57,724 bases of DNA from positions 1-57,724 of the forward strand of contig JAESTH010000204.1 of assembly GCA_016763695.1 (NCBI GenBank), in the 5' to 3' direction. The position numbers and the translations under genes are program-made. The stretch is from Alcanivoracaceae bacterium (GTDB lineage: Bacteria > Pseudomonadota > Gammaproteobacteria > Xanthomonadales > Marinicellaceae). Shown one piece after another: positions 26,660-35,957 of this stretch (position 1 is its first letter; each line of letters opens with the position of its first letter). The notes below the pieces were generated by a model. The model did no database searches and was not told the DNA's origin. It worked only from the letters and a program-made list of their open reading frames with translations.

Positions 26660-28039
26660 CTATAATTCCCTTTCAAAAAGAGCTGTAAAATGTCTTAAAA
26701 ATTCAGGTTCATAAGTAATTTTCATACCTTTGGGTTGGCTCTTCTCTTTAATTATGTCAGCGAATGTTTCAATGACATAGTCAATGTGGCTTTGAGTATA
26801 AACACGTCTTGGGATAGCTAATCTAACGAGTTCCATAGTTGCCGGTATGAGCTTGCCATTTTTATCTTTTTTACCAAACATGACGGAACCAATTTCACAG
26901 CTTCTGATGCCTGCTTTTAGATAAAGATCACATACAAGTGCCTGTCCAGGGTATTGATTAACCGGAATATGAGAATACAGTGCTTTGGCATCTATATATA
27001 CCGCATGTCCTCCAATCGGGCGCATGACTGGAACACCCAATTCGTGTAATTTATCACCCAAATAGGTGGTGCTGGTTATACGGTAGTGCAGGTAATCTTT
27101 GTCGAAGACTTCAATCAGTCCAATGGCGATGGCTTCCATGTCTCTACCAGAAAGACCTCCATAGGTAACAAAGCCTTCTTTGATGATTAATGTGTTGATG
27201 CAAGAGTCAGCAATGACTTTGTCTTTTAGGGCGATGAACCCGCCCATATTAACCAGAGCATCTTTTTTGGCACTCATGATGCTGCCATCGGCAAGTCTGA
27301 ACATTTCTTTGGCAATTTCTCGGTATTCCTTACCTTGGTAAGCAGCCTCTTTGAGGGCAACAAAATAGGAGTTTTCGGCAATTCGGCAACAGTCAAGCAA
27401 ATATAGGATTTTATATTTGTCACAAATACTTCTCACATCTTTAGCATTTTGCATACTTACAGGTTGGCCTCCACCTGAGTTATTAGTTACTGTTAATATC
27501 ACGGCTCCAATATTTTCTGCTCCATTTTCTATAATTGCGGTTTCGAGTTTTTCAATATCAATGTTGCCCTTAAAAGGATACTCAAGTGCTGGTTGTTGTC
27601 CTTCCTTGGTTATACAATCTATTGCTGTTGCACCGCCATATTCAATATTGGCTCTGGTTGTATCAAAGTGGGTGTTGCTGATAAAGACTTTGCCTTTGCC
27701 GCCCAATTGTGTGTATAAAATGCTTTCTCCTGCTCGTCCTTGATGGATTGGCATGATATGCTCACAGCCAGTTAGATCACGTACAGCATCACGCATACGT
27801 TCCCAGCTTCTGGCACCAGCGTAAGATTCATCGCCGCGCATGATACCGGCCCATTGCTCTGCGCTCATGGCTGATGTACCACTGTCGGTTAATAAATCAA
27901 TGATGACTTTTTTTGATTCAATCAGAAACAGATTATTGTTGGCCTGTTTTAAATATTCTTGGCGTTGTTGCTCGGTTGACATTTCAATCGGTTCAACAGA
28001 TTTAATGCGAAATGGTTCAATAATGGTTTTGTGTTGCAT
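26660..28039 (-). CDS. tnaA: Tryptophanase
   Basis: A 459-residue PLP-dependent lyase that converts tryptophan to indole, pyruvate and ammonia. The PLP lysine is in MSAKKDALVNMGG. Family motifs are EPFRIKSVEPIEM, IDLLTDSGTSAMS, MRGDESYAG, THFDTTRANIEYGGA and TVTNNSGGGQPVSM. To separate it from tyrosine phenol-lyase: the specificity region reads IRSCEIGSVMFGK (TPL has an Arg there) and the end reads LRHFTALF with the His found in TnaA. No TnaC leader peptide fits in the short 110-bp upstream gap and no TnaB permease is adjacent, so regulation differs from E. coli. Indole could serve as a signal (inference). Confidence 0.9.
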   Translation of the reverse strand: MQHKTIIEPFRIKSVEPIEMSTEQQRQEYLKQANNNLFLIESKKVIIDLLTDSGTSAMSAEQWAGIMRGDESYAGARSWERMRDAVRDLTGCEHIMPIHQGRAGESILYTQLGGKGKVFISNTHFDTTRANIEYGGATAIDCITKEGQQPALEYPFKGNIDIEKLETAIIENGAENIGAVILTVTNNSGGGQPVSMQNAKDVRSICDKYKILYLLDCCRIAENSYFVALKEAAYQGKEYREIAKEMFRLADGSIMSAKKDALVNMGGFIALKDKVIADSCINTLIIKEGFVTYGGLSGRDMEAIAIGLIEVFDKDYLHYRITSTTYLGDKLHELGVPVMRPIGGHAVYIDAKALYSHIPVNQYPGQALVCDLYLKAGIRSCEIGSVMFGKKDKNGKLIPATMELVRLAIPRRVYTQSHIDYVIETFADIIKEKSQPKGMKITYEPEFLRHFTALFEREL

Positions 28040-28149
28040 ATACAGTATCTCAAAATTAGATAGGCTATTCTAATCAAATTTACCATCATGAAACTTGTCC
28101 CTGGTCAATGAATTTAGTAAAACATTAATTCATCACTTATAATCTGAAG

Positions 28150-28782
28150 TCAGTTCTTTCTTTTGGTACTTCTGTCGTGTCCTGTTTTCAAATCTTTGAG
28201 AATACCGTTGTTGATATCGTAAATCCAGCCATGGATGGTTAAATCCGCACCTTCATTCCAGGCTTTGTTAACAACTGAGGTATTGCATACATTTTTGACT
28301 TGCTCAATAACATTTAATTCACAAAGTCTCTTGTGGTGTTGCTTTTTAGACAGGCCTTTTAATTCTTGTTTGTGAAATCTGGCTACATCTTCGATATGCC
28401 CTAACCAGTTATCGATTAAACAGACTTTTTTTGTTTTGTGGCCATATTTGGTTTTTTCCATAGCGGCATGGATGCCACCACAGCCATAGTGTCCACAGAC
28501 AATAATATGTTTAACCTTTAAGATGTCGACGGCAAATTGAATTACCGATAGACAATTCAAGTCGGTATGAACCACAACATTAGCAATGTTTCTATGTACA
28601 AATACTTCACCAGGTGCCAGATTAACAATTTGATTAGCAGGTACTCGGCTATCAGAACAGCCTATCCATAGATATTCTGGTGCTTGTTGTTGACTTAAGT
28701 TTTTAAAAAAGCTGGGGTCTTCTCTTTTTATTTTTTCTGCCCACTGAAGATTGTTTTTGAATAATTTAGCTAGTTTTTTCAT
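28150..28782 (-). CDS. Beta-class carbonic anhydrase
   Basis: A 210-residue zinc enzyme that interconverts CO2 and bicarbonate. Zinc ligands are C in GCSDSRVPA, H and C in CGHYGCGG, with the Asp-Arg dyad DSR. The C-terminal half (SLIDNWLGHIEDVARF-like stretch and VNKAWNEGADLTIHGWIYDINNGIL) is that of the gammaproteobacterial Can/CynT2 type. Length is normal. The small membrane protein gene is 3 bp upstream on the same strand, so the two are probably co-transcribed. Bicarbonate could supply the biotin carboxylase at 15.5-17.4 kb. Confidence 0.95.
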   Translation of the reverse strand: MKKLAKLFKNNLQWAEKIKREDPSFFKNLSQQQAPEYLWIGCSDSRVPANQIVNLAPGEVFVHRNIANVVVHTDLNCLSVIQFAVDILKVKHIIVCGHYGCGGIHAAMEKTKYGHKTKKVCLIDNWLGHIEDVARFHKQELKGLSKKQHHKRLCELNVIEQVKNVCNTSVVNKAWNEGADLTIHGWIYDINNGILKDLKTGHDRSTKRKN

Positions 28783-28785
28783 TTT

Positions 28786-29064
28786 TTATGAAACAATATT
28801 TTTTGTGTAATATAAATATGCAGGAATAATTGTGCTGCACATAATAAGCAAACCAATGATTAATTGTAAGCATTGGGTTTTGGCATCATTCCAGTTTTTT
28901 AAGCAATAAATAATTGCCAATGGGTTGAGAATAAAAAGGGTGGCGCCCACTACCTTTTGGTCTTTTCCCAGTGCCATAAATATGGTATTGATCCAGCCGA
29001 CAAAATAAAGAAGTATGCCCAAACAGGCGATTAGCATAGCTATAATAATTATGGTTTCATTCAT
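28786..29064 (-). CDS. Small membrane protein, 92 residues
   Basis: Not recognised. It has three hydrophobic segments (about 4-23, 30-52, 67-88), which would form three membrane spans separated by short polar loops (LGKDQK, KNWNDAKTQ). It begins with MNETIIIIAML and ends 3 bp before the carbonic anhydrase start on the same strand, so it could be a bicarbonate- or pH-linked membrane partner, but this is only context. No domain is identified. Confidence 0.6.
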   Translation of the reverse strand: MNETIIIIAMLIACLGILLYFVGWINTIFMALGKDQKVVGATLFILNPLAIIYCLKNWNDAKTQCLQLIIGLLIMCSTIIPAYLYYTKNIVS

Positions 29065-29247
29065 GATTTTATGATTTGTTATAAGGTGGTCTTACTCACC
29101 ATCTTGTTGATAATTTGGACAATGTTTTTTATATTTTATTACGTTGAATCTTATAATCATAGTCATTATCTGGGGAGAATTTCCCAAATAGCTAGATGAT
29201 TGCCAACTTTTTTTCATCATTCTTTTTTGTTTTGATAAATAATACTT

Positions 29248-31134
29248 CTAACTCACTCTCTTCAAATGAACTAATAACAAAGATACCGCAGCAGGTGTCA
29301 TGCCTTGAACTCGGGTCGCTTGTCCGACAGTTTGGGGTTTGATTAAGGTTAATTTCTCAGTGAGTTCGGCGCTTAAGCCCGTAACGGACTGATAATCAAA
29401 TAAATTGGGTATTTCTTTGTTTTCTTGAGCCTTAGATTTTTCAATTTCTAATAATTGCCGTTCCATGTAGCCAGAATATTGTGCATGGATTTCTAGTTGC
29501 TCAATTACTTTATCATTATCAAGCTGGGTTGTTAGCCCTGCAATTTTAGCTAGTATGGCATAATTTATTTCGGGGCGGCGAAGCAAATCATAGGCACTGA
29601 CTTCTTTGGTTAATGGAATTTCTGAATACTGCTTGATAAAGGCTTTACCAATGTCATTGTGCGGAGACAACCACACGGATTTCAAGTGTTTTAATTCGGC
29701 ACTGATGATCTGCTTTTTATTGCTAAAGGCCTTCCACCTTTCTTCATTGACTAAACCTATTTCATAGGCTTTAGGCGTTAGGCGCATGTCGGCATTGTCT
29801 TCACGCAGCAATAGTCGGTACTCGGCACGTGAGGTAAACATGCGATATGGTTCCTTGGTGCCTTTAGTGATGAGGTCATCAATTAATACACTAATATAAG
29901 CTTCAGAACGAGCAGGGCACCAAGTTGGTTTTTCTGTCACTGTCAGGGCAGCATTCATGCCTGCGATTAAGCCTTGAGCCCCAGCTTCTTCATAGCCTGT
30001 TGTGCCATTAATTTGTCCAGCGAAAAATAGTCCTTTGACATATTTGGTTTCTAGTGAATCTTTTAAACCGCGTGGATCAAAATAATCATACTCAATGGCA
30101 TAACCTGGACGGGTAATAAAAGCCTTTTCAAAACCTTTGATTGAGCGAATAAAATTGATTTGCACATCAAAAGGCAAGCTGGTCGAAATACCATTGGGGT
30201 ATAGTTCGGTTGTTTCTAGTCCTTCTGGCTCAACAAATATCTGATGCGAATTTTTATCAGCAAAGCGCATGATTTTATCTTCAATAGATGGACAATAGCG
30301 GGGCCCCGTTCCTTCGATGACACCAGAATACATGGGCGAACGGTCCAAACCTCCACGGATCAATTCATGGGTTTGTTCATTGGTATGGGTGATGTAACAT
30401 GAAATTTGTTTCGGGTGATCATCAACACTGCCCATATAAGAAAATGTTGGTAATTTTGCATCACCAGGCTGTTCTTCCATAACGCTGAAATCAACGCTAT
30501 TGCCATCGATTCGTGCTGGTGTACCTGTTTTTAATCGTCCCACTTCAAAAGGTAATTTACGTAAAGTTATTGCCAGTGCCTTGGCAGGCGGGTCTCCCGC
30601 TCGACCACCTTGATGATTGGATAGGCCAATATGGATTTTGCCATCAAGAAAAGTACCTACGGTTAATACCACGGTTTTTGCCTTAAAGATTAAGCCCATC
30701 TGTGTCACGCAAGCAGTCACTTTGCCATCTTCTATGATTAAATCATCTACGCCTTGTTGAAAAATCGAGAGGTTAGGCTGGTTTTCTACAGTTTTACGAA
30801 TAAAGTTTTTGTATAGAATGCGATCACACTGGGCACGTGTTGCTCGTACTGCTGGGCCTTTTCGTGAGTTAAGTGTGCGCCATTGAATACCAGCATGATC
30901 TGTTGCTCGTGCCATGATACCACCCATGGCATCAATTTCCTTAACCAGATGTCCTTTGCCAATACCGCCAATGGCAGGGTTGCAACTCATTTGTCCTATG
31001 GTTTCAATATTATGAGTCAGTAATAGTGTGGATGCGCCCATGCGAGCAGATGCCAATGCGGCCTCTGTACCAGCATGTCCTCCACCGACGACTATTACAT
31101 CAAATATTGTAGCAAAGGTATCATTAGATTTCAT
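29248..31134 (-). CDS. mnmG: tRNA uridine-34 modification enzyme MnmG (GidA)
   Basis: A 628-residue FAD protein that, with MnmE, installs the carboxymethylaminomethyl group at the wobble uridine. The FAD loop is [19 protein letters not shown]; other signatures are [43 protein letters not shown]-like, [20 protein letters not shown] and the C-terminal LTEKL...[14 protein letters not shown]. Length is the same as E. coli MnmG (629). The partner mnmE and rsmG are not next to it here. It is divergent from the FG-GAP gene. Confidence 0.97.
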   Translation of the reverse strand: MKSNDTFATIFDVIVVGGGHAGTEAALASARMGASTLLLTHNIETIGQMSCNPAIGGIGKGHLVKEIDAMGGIMARATDHAGIQWRTLNSRKGPAVRATRAQCDRILYKNFIRKTVENQPNLSIFQQGVDDLIIEDGKVTACVTQMGLIFKAKTVVLTVGTFLDGKIHIGLSNHQGGRAGDPPAKALAITLRKLPFEVGRLKTGTPARIDGNSVDFSVMEEQPGDAKLPTFSYMGSVDDHPKQISCYITHTNEQTHELIRGGLDRSPMYSGVIEGTGPRYCPSIEDKIMRFADKNSHQIFVEPEGLETTELYPNGISTSLPFDVQINFIRSIKGFEKAFITRPGYAIEYDYFDPRGLKDSLETKYVKGLFFAGQINGTTGYEEAGAQGLIAGMNAALTVTEKPTWCPARSEAYISVLIDDLITKGTKEPYRMFTSRAEYRLLLREDNADMRLTPKAYEIGLVNEERWKAFSNKKQIISAELKHLKSVWLSPHNDIGKAFIKQYSEIPLTKEVSAYDLLRRPEINYAILAKIAGLTTQLDNDKVIEQLEIHAQYSGYMERQLLEIEKSKAQENKEIPNLFDYQSVTGLSAELTEKLTLIKPQTVGQATRVQGMTPAAVSLLLVHLKRVS

Positions 31135-31258
31135 ATTGGTAGTTAGCTGTTATTATAAAAACAATCCGACATTTTATCATTATCATGAAAATAACTAATA
31201 TTAATTGACCTTATTTTGTCTATAATATGGTTAATATTATTAATAATTCCCCTTTTAT

Positions 31259-33430
31259 ATGATTATGAGTCGATATTTAGTATTTATTGTTATTGTGATG
31301 ATTGGACAGTGTTATGCAAGTAATACGACCATCTGGTCAAAATCTGATCTGCTGGGGCCGTCTATGGACGGGCCTGTTGACGCCATCGCGGCTGATATAA
31401 ATGCTGATGGCATTAATGACATCATTGTGATTTCTATTGACGACGGTCATGTTCGCTGGTATGAAAATATAACAGCCAGTGTTGGAGCAGCCAACAGCAG
31501 TGACCCATATCAGGAACATTATATTTTCACCCAAGCCAAAGGAGCGATTGCGCTGGATGTGGTCGATATGGATGCGGATGATGACTTGGATGTGGTGGTT
31601 GCTTCTTTTGCGGATCATTCCATTCGTTGGTTTGAAAATACACAGAGCAGTCATTGGGAGGTTCATTTAATAACAGAAAGTGTCGATACGGTAACAGCAT
31701 TTAAAGTGGCTGATTTCAATGCAGATGGTTTGGTAGATGTTATTTCTGGTTCATTTTCAGATGATACTTTATATTTTCATCAACAGTCTGATGACCATAA
31801 CTTTTTTCAAACAGTGATTGCTGAGGATATCATAGGTATCCGTGATATTGAGGTTGCAGACATTGATGCCGATGGCCATATGGATTTTGTGACGGCATCC
31901 AGTGGTGATAATCATGTTCGCTGGTTTAAAGGTGATGGAAAAGCAGTTTTTGTTGAAAATGTAATTCTGGATAATGCCAATAATGTCAGGTCGGTGCACT
32001 TGGTTGATCTGGATCAGGATAATGATATTGATGTTTTATCAGCATCAGCTGAAGATGATATTTATCGTTGGCATGAAAATAATAGTGGGCAGTTTACTGA
32101 GCATATTATTCCTTTCACAGCCAATGGTGCGCGAGCTGTTGCTTCTGGTGACATGGATAATGATGGAGATATAGATATCGTCGGAAACTCATCAACAGAT
32201 GGTTTCTTGCGCTGGTATGAAAATGATGGTGAGCAGTTGTTTTCTGAGCATGTTGTTTCAAATAATTTAGATGGACTGGTGTCTGTATTTGTGGCCGATA
32301 TGAATAATGATGGTTTTCTGGATATTTTAAGCGAGACTTTCTTTGATAAAAAAATCCATATTTTTAAAAATGATCGAGCCATATTTACTGATACTATTGC
32401 TTATAAAAAAATAGCAGAAGGCGCGTCCTCAATCACAGCAAATGACTTGGATAATGATGGTGATGAAGATATTGTTAATGCTTCATTTTTGGATGACACC
32501 ATTCGCTGGCTAGAAAATACCGATAATGGCTATATTGAACATGTGGTTTTCAACAATGTTGATGGTGCTCGTTCAATTGTCAGCTTTGATATTGATAATG
32601 ATGGAGACTTTGATTTAATATCAAGTGGAGCCTGGGATGATACTTTTTGGTTACATGAAAATGATGGCAGTGGTCATTTTGTTACGCAAGCTATTTTTAA
32701 TAATGCCAATAATGCTTCAGGAGTTTATGTCGCAGATATTAATAATGATGGTCAGTTGGATATTATTGGTGCTTCAAGTTTAGATGACTCTGTTCGGTGG
32801 TTTGAGAAAGTTAATGGCGAATACCTGACTCACTTGATTACCAACTCAGCGGATGGTGCTATTTCAACTCATGCTGCTGATCTTGATGGTGATGGTGATA
32901 ATGATGTGATGGTCGCCACTTTCTTTGGTGAAGCCATTGAGGTTTATGAAAATGATGGTCTGGGAAATTTTATTAAACATGTCATATTTGATAATGCACC
33001 GCAAGCCTATTTTGTTAGATCTGAAGATATGGATAATGATGGGGATATTGATATTGTTTCGGCTTCTAAACGGGATAACAGTATCCGCTGGCATGAAAAT
33101 AAGGGAGATCTAAATTTTATCACTCACCTTATTTTCAATGATGCGCAAGCTGCCCATTCGGTGGACTTGAAAGATGTTGATAATGATGGTGATATAGATA
33201 TTGTCTCTGGATCAGGAGTGGATTCTTCTATAAGAATACACACAAATAATGGCGCGGGGCAATTTGTTACTGAACTTATTTTTGATCAGGCTCACGGTGT
33301 TCAGTCTGTATTTGCTAGAGATATGAATGGCGATGGTTTGATAGATATTTTATCGGCTTCCCTCCAGGATGATGCCATCAGAATTTTTACTCAGGATAAC
33401 ATTATTTTTAAAGATGGATTTGAAGGGTAA
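31259..33430 (+). CDS. Secreted FG-GAP/VCBS-repeat protein with a DGFE-type C-terminal tail
   Basis: A 723-residue secreted protein: signal peptide (about 1-22, ending near QCYAS), then about 13-14 tandem repeats of about 45-50 residues. Each has a calcium-binding D-x-D-x-D-G loop (D.DNDGDIDIVSAS..DD.IRWHEN) as in integrin-type FG-GAP beta propellers; two propellers would fit. DNA-level similarity among repeats suggests past expansion. The last residues are NIIFKDGFEG, a short tail also seen in altered form on the subtilase (35958-37436). Likely role is adhesion or surface binding; the ligand is unknown. The frame may also start 6 bases downstream (ATG 31265). Confidence 0.85.
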   Translation: MIMSRYLVFIVIVMIGQCYASNTTIWSKSDLLGPSMDGPVDAIAADINADGINDIIVISIDDGHVRWYENITASVGAANSSDPYQEHYIFTQAKGAIALDVVDMDADDDLDVVVASFADHSIRWFENTQSSHWEVHLITESVDTVTAFKVADFNADGLVDVISGSFSDDTLYFHQQSDDHNFFQTVIAEDIIGIRDIEVADIDADGHMDFVTASSGDNHVRWFKGDGKAVFVENVILDNANNVRSVHLVDLDQDNDIDVLSASAEDDIYRWHENNSGQFTEHIIPFTANGARAVASGDMDNDGDIDIVGNSSTDGFLRWYENDGEQLFSEHVVSNNLDGLVSVFVADMNNDGFLDILSETFFDKKIHIFKNDRAIFTDTIAYKKIAEGASSITANDLDNDGDEDIVNASFLDDTIRWLENTDNGYIEHVVFNNVDGARSIVSFDIDNDGDFDLISSGAWDDTFWLHENDGSGHFVTQAIFNNANNASGVYVADINNDGQLDIIGASSLDDSVRWFEKVNGEYLTHLITNSADGAISTHAADLDGDGDNDVMVATFFGEAIEVYENDGLGNFIKHVIFDNAPQAYFVRSEDMDNDGDIDIVSASKRDNSIRWHENKGDLNFITHLIFNDAQAAHSVDLKDVDNDGDIDIVSGSGVDSSIRIHTNNGAGQFVTELIFDQAHGVQSVFARDMNGDGLIDILSASLQDDAIRIFTQDNIIFKDGFEG

Positions 33431-33472
33431 TAAGGATTAAAATGAGCGACATTCATTTAATAGAGACTAATC

Positions 33473-34387
33473 ATGACAATTCAGTGGTTTCCCGGACATA
33501 TGTACAAGGCGGGCAAAGAAATAAAAGAACGACTGCCAGAAATTGATATTGTTATCGAAATTTTGGATGCCAGAATTCCTTACAGTAGCCAAAATCCCTT
33601 GTTGATGGAATTCGCATCACAAAAGCCTTCCATAAAAGTTTTAAACAAAGCAGATTTGGCAGATCCAAAGGTTGTGGCGCAATGGCAACAGCATTTGGAG
33701 CGCAATGATAATATTAAAACCATTGCTTTGACTACCAAGCAACCTGATATTGTGAAAAAAATTCTGGACTTATGTCGAAAAATGATAACAAATAAAGGTG
33801 ATCATCAGTTTATCACGGCCATGATAATGGGCATACCTAATGTGGGAAAATCGACCATAATCAACTTGTTAGCGAATAGAATAGTGGCAAAAACAGGCAA
33901 TGAGCCAGCCGTGACTAAAGGTCAGCAGCGTATAAAAATATCGGAAGATATTGTCTTTTTTGATACACCAGGCATGTTGTGGCCCCGTATTCAACACCCA
34001 AATTGGGCGTTTCGCCTGGCTATAACAGGAGCCATAAAAGAAACCGCCATGTCACATGAGGACATTGCTTTTTACTTGATCGGTTATTTAATGCAGCATT
34101 ATCCCAATGTGTTAAAACAGAGGTTTGATATTGAACAGTTGGCTGATGATGAGTATGCAATCCTAGAGCAGATTGGTGCTAAACGTGGTTGTTTGAAATC
34201 CAGAAAAATGCTGGATTTACATAAGGTCTCCAGCATTGTTATTCATGAATATCGAGCAGGGAAATTAGGTGGAATTTGTCTGGAGTTGCCCCAAGAAGTG
34301 GAAAATGAAAAAGCAGAAGCCATTTTGTTGGAAGAGAAACGTGAAGCTAAAAAGGAAGCCAGAAAGAAGAGACGTAGAAAAAAATGA
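33473..34387 (+). CDS. Ribosome-biogenesis GTPase of the YlqF/RbgA family
   Basis: A 304-residue circularly permuted GTPase: motif order is G4 (LNKADLAD, about 60), G1 (GIPNVGKST, about 121), G2/G3 (DTPGMLWP, about 165). The opening IQWFPGHMYKAGKEIKERLPEIDIVIEILDARIPYSS is diagnostic. In Bacillus RbgA acts in late 50S subunit assembly. The C-terminus is lysine/arginine-rich (KKEARKKRRRKK), probably RNA-binding. It starts 42 bp after the FG-GAP gene. Confidence 0.93.
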   Translation: MTIQWFPGHMYKAGKEIKERLPEIDIVIEILDARIPYSSQNPLLMEFASQKPSIKVLNKADLADPKVVAQWQQHLERNDNIKTIALTTKQPDIVKKILDLCRKMITNKGDHQFITAMIMGIPNVGKSTIINLLANRIVAKTGNEPAVTKGQQRIKISEDIVFFDTPGMLWPRIQHPNWAFRLAITGAIKETAMSHEDIAFYLIGYLMQHYPNVLKQRFDIEQLADDEYAILEQIGAKRGCLKSRKMLDLHKVSSIVIHEYRAGKLGGICLELPQEVENEKAEAILLEEKREAKKEARKKRRRKK

Positions 34388-34388
34388 A

Positions 34389-34532
34389 GTAACTATTCAG
34401 CATATTTTGGGAAATAGTTATAAGTCATTGATTTATAAGGGGCTGTGAATATGTCAATGTAAGCACCCTTGCTTTCAAATCCTTATAAACCAATGAAGTA
34501 TGTCTATAAATTTAAACTCGCCGAATAGTTAT
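34389..34532. repeat. MITE-like hairpin element
   Basis: Outer arms TAACTATTC (34390-34398) and GAATAGTTA (34523-34531) are perfect inverted copies. Inner arms CATTGATTTATAAGG (34426-34440) and CCTTATAAACCAATG (34481-34495) pair at 14 of 15 bases. No gene is inside. It occupies the convergent gap between the RbgA-like gene and the PepSY gene and could fold into a long RNA hairpin. Confidence 0.6.
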
Positions 34533-34583
34533 AAAATGAGAAACTTTATAGAATTTTTTAATTGAGCTTTTTTGAACATGTTG

Positions 34584-35306
34584 TTATATTATTTTCTTTC
34601 TCCTTTTTTTAGAGCTAATAACAAATAACACAATGCCTGAAATAGCAGTTATCAGAGCAATAATTGAAAATATTTTAATTAACCAATTACCAAAATCGTC
34701 TCGGCCTTCATAATCCATGGTATGTAGCATCCACAAAAAATCAAATATGCGCCATGCATTATGTCTAACAGATACCATTGTGCCTAATTGAGCAGAAATA
34801 TAAAAAGTTGGAGAGCTAGGGTAATCAAATGTGATGGCCCAAGCTGGTAGAGGTTTTTTTCTATATTCGTGGTGTTTACCTGTTTGGGTTATTAATTCGG
34901 CATTGGCAATATCGGCTTTAAAGCTGGCATGTGATTTGGCTATTGCAATGGCTTGCTGTTGGTTGATTTCGGCAATAAGTGTGCCATTGATGGCATCAAT
35001 CAGTTGAGTTTTATGTGATTGATCCTGACTGATGTAGCTAATATTGTAGGCTGGTTTGCCAATAAATGTAATCACTTTTAAGTTACTTAACATCTTGAAG
35101 TCAGCAATATTATCAAAGGCCACTTGTGGTGATATCAGTTGTTGATTGATTTCTTTTCTTTCTGTATTTCTCAAATGATCACCATGAATATTATCATTAT
35201 CATTCCAGGTGAACCATATTCCACCTATGGTCCAGGCCAGTAGCTGTAAGGAAACCAAAAGCCCAATATATCTATGGGCTTTCCTTAAAATTAGTTTTTT
35301 ATTCAT
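34584..35306 (-). CDS. PepSY-domain membrane protein
   Basis: A 240-residue protein with an N-terminal span (about 12-32, YIGLLVSLQLLAWTIGGIWFTW) and a C-terminal span (about 205-230), typical of the small PepSY-associated TM family. The periplasmic part includes PepSY-like units (ISPQVAFDNI..., INQQQAIAIAKSHA). WMLHTMDYEGRDDFGNWLIK is the conserved motif before the last span. Its ATG overlaps the stop of the zinc-ribbon gene by 4 bp (ATGA), so the two are coupled. Related proteins are often near iron or copper transport; here no such gene is present. Confidence 0.75.
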   Translation of the reverse strand: MNKKLILRKAHRYIGLLVSLQLLAWTIGGIWFTWNDNDNIHGDHLRNTERKEINQQLISPQVAFDNIADFKMLSNLKVITFIGKPAYNISYISQDQSHKTQLIDAINGTLIAEINQQQAIAIAKSHASFKADIANAELITQTGKHHEYRKKPLPAWAITFDYPSSPTFYISAQLGTMVSVRHNAWRIFDFLWMLHTMDYEGRDDFGNWLIKIFSIIALITAISGIVLFVISSKKRRKKII

Positions 35307-35749
35307 TTATTCAGCATAAACCACAGGCTATGAAAAAATCCAGTTTTTATTTCTTTATCATCCAGATGGCTTCTTTCAAAAAATACTTCCAGTGCCTGTA
35401 CTTCACCTTTGTCTAACCAGATACCCTGGCAGTCATGACAAACATCAACCATGATTTGTGAGCAATAGCCATGTTCCCTGCGGTCCATTTTTACACTCGT
35501 ACCATTTTCTGTACATTTTGGGCAGTTCAGTAATGGTCGGTCTTTTTCCAGTGCCTGCAGATAGGATTTGTGGACTAAATTGGGTAGTTTTTTTAGTTCT
35601 GCATCATAGTTTTTACCCTTATTTGCCTGAATGGCTTTAAGCTCCCATTGATCTAGCCACATGCCATCACAGGTGGGGCACTTATCTATCATTACGGCAC
35701 GTTCATATTCCTGTTGTGCTAAAGGTGTGTTATCTACTGGACATTTCAT
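35303..35749 (-). CDS. Zinc-ribbon protein (TFIIB-type zf family)
   Basis: A 148-residue protein with two zf-TFIIB-like units. Unit one: KCPVDNTPL ... DKCPTCDGMWLD; unit two: LNCPKCTENG ... VCHDCQGIWLDKGEV. The first CPxC-type position reads CPVD, which is common in this family. These proteins are uncharacterised; a role in protein or nucleic-acid binding is only assumed. It overlaps the PepSY gene by ATGA. Confidence 0.8.
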   Translation of the reverse strand: MKCPVDNTPLAQQEYERAVMIDKCPTCDGMWLDQWELKAIQANKGKNYDAELKKLPNLVHKSYLQALEKDRPLLNCPKCTENGTSVKMDRREHGYCSQIMVDVCHDCQGIWLDKGEVQALEVFFERSHLDDKEIKTGFFHSLWFMLNK

Positions 35750-35780
35750 CTGTTAATCCAAAATTTTAAAGGTGTATTAT

Positions 35781-35940
35781 GAGGTATATGCATAATTAAA
35801 ACCAGTGGTAATGTAGCCCACATCGGCTATTTTTCTCTATAAAAATTAATCTGTAGAACAACTATTGATTCAATTTTTATAGAAAAAACTAGCTCAATGT
35901 GCATCTCCATCCCATCTGTCCTTAGTTATGCATATACCTC
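35781..35940. repeat. Long hairpin element with 15-bp perfect terminal inverted repeats
   Basis: GAGGTATATGCATAA (35781-35795) and TTATGCATATACCTC (35926-35940) are exact complements. Inner arms (about 35833-35853 GGCTATTTTTCTCTATAAAA and 35873-35893) are also largely complementary, so the 160 bp can fold almost end to end. It has no ORF. TIR plus internal palindrome is the pattern of a MITE or a structured transcript. It lies between the zinc-ribbon and subtilase genes. Confidence 0.65.
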
Positions 35941-35957
35941 CTATGCATAAGAGCGTC

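Noticed and set aside
26660-28039. Tyrosine phenol-lyase instead of tryptophanase
   Set aside because: The Arg expected in the TPL specificity loop is absent and the TnaA-type His near the C-terminus is present.
31337-33113. Several ORFs on both strands over the FG-GAP gene
   Set aside because: They are by-products of the repetitive GAT/AAT codon pattern of the FG-GAP repeats.
31259-33430. CRISPR-like or tandem DNA array
   Set aside because: The periodicity comes from protein repeats of about 45-50 codons with divergent DNA, not from identical short repeats with spacers.
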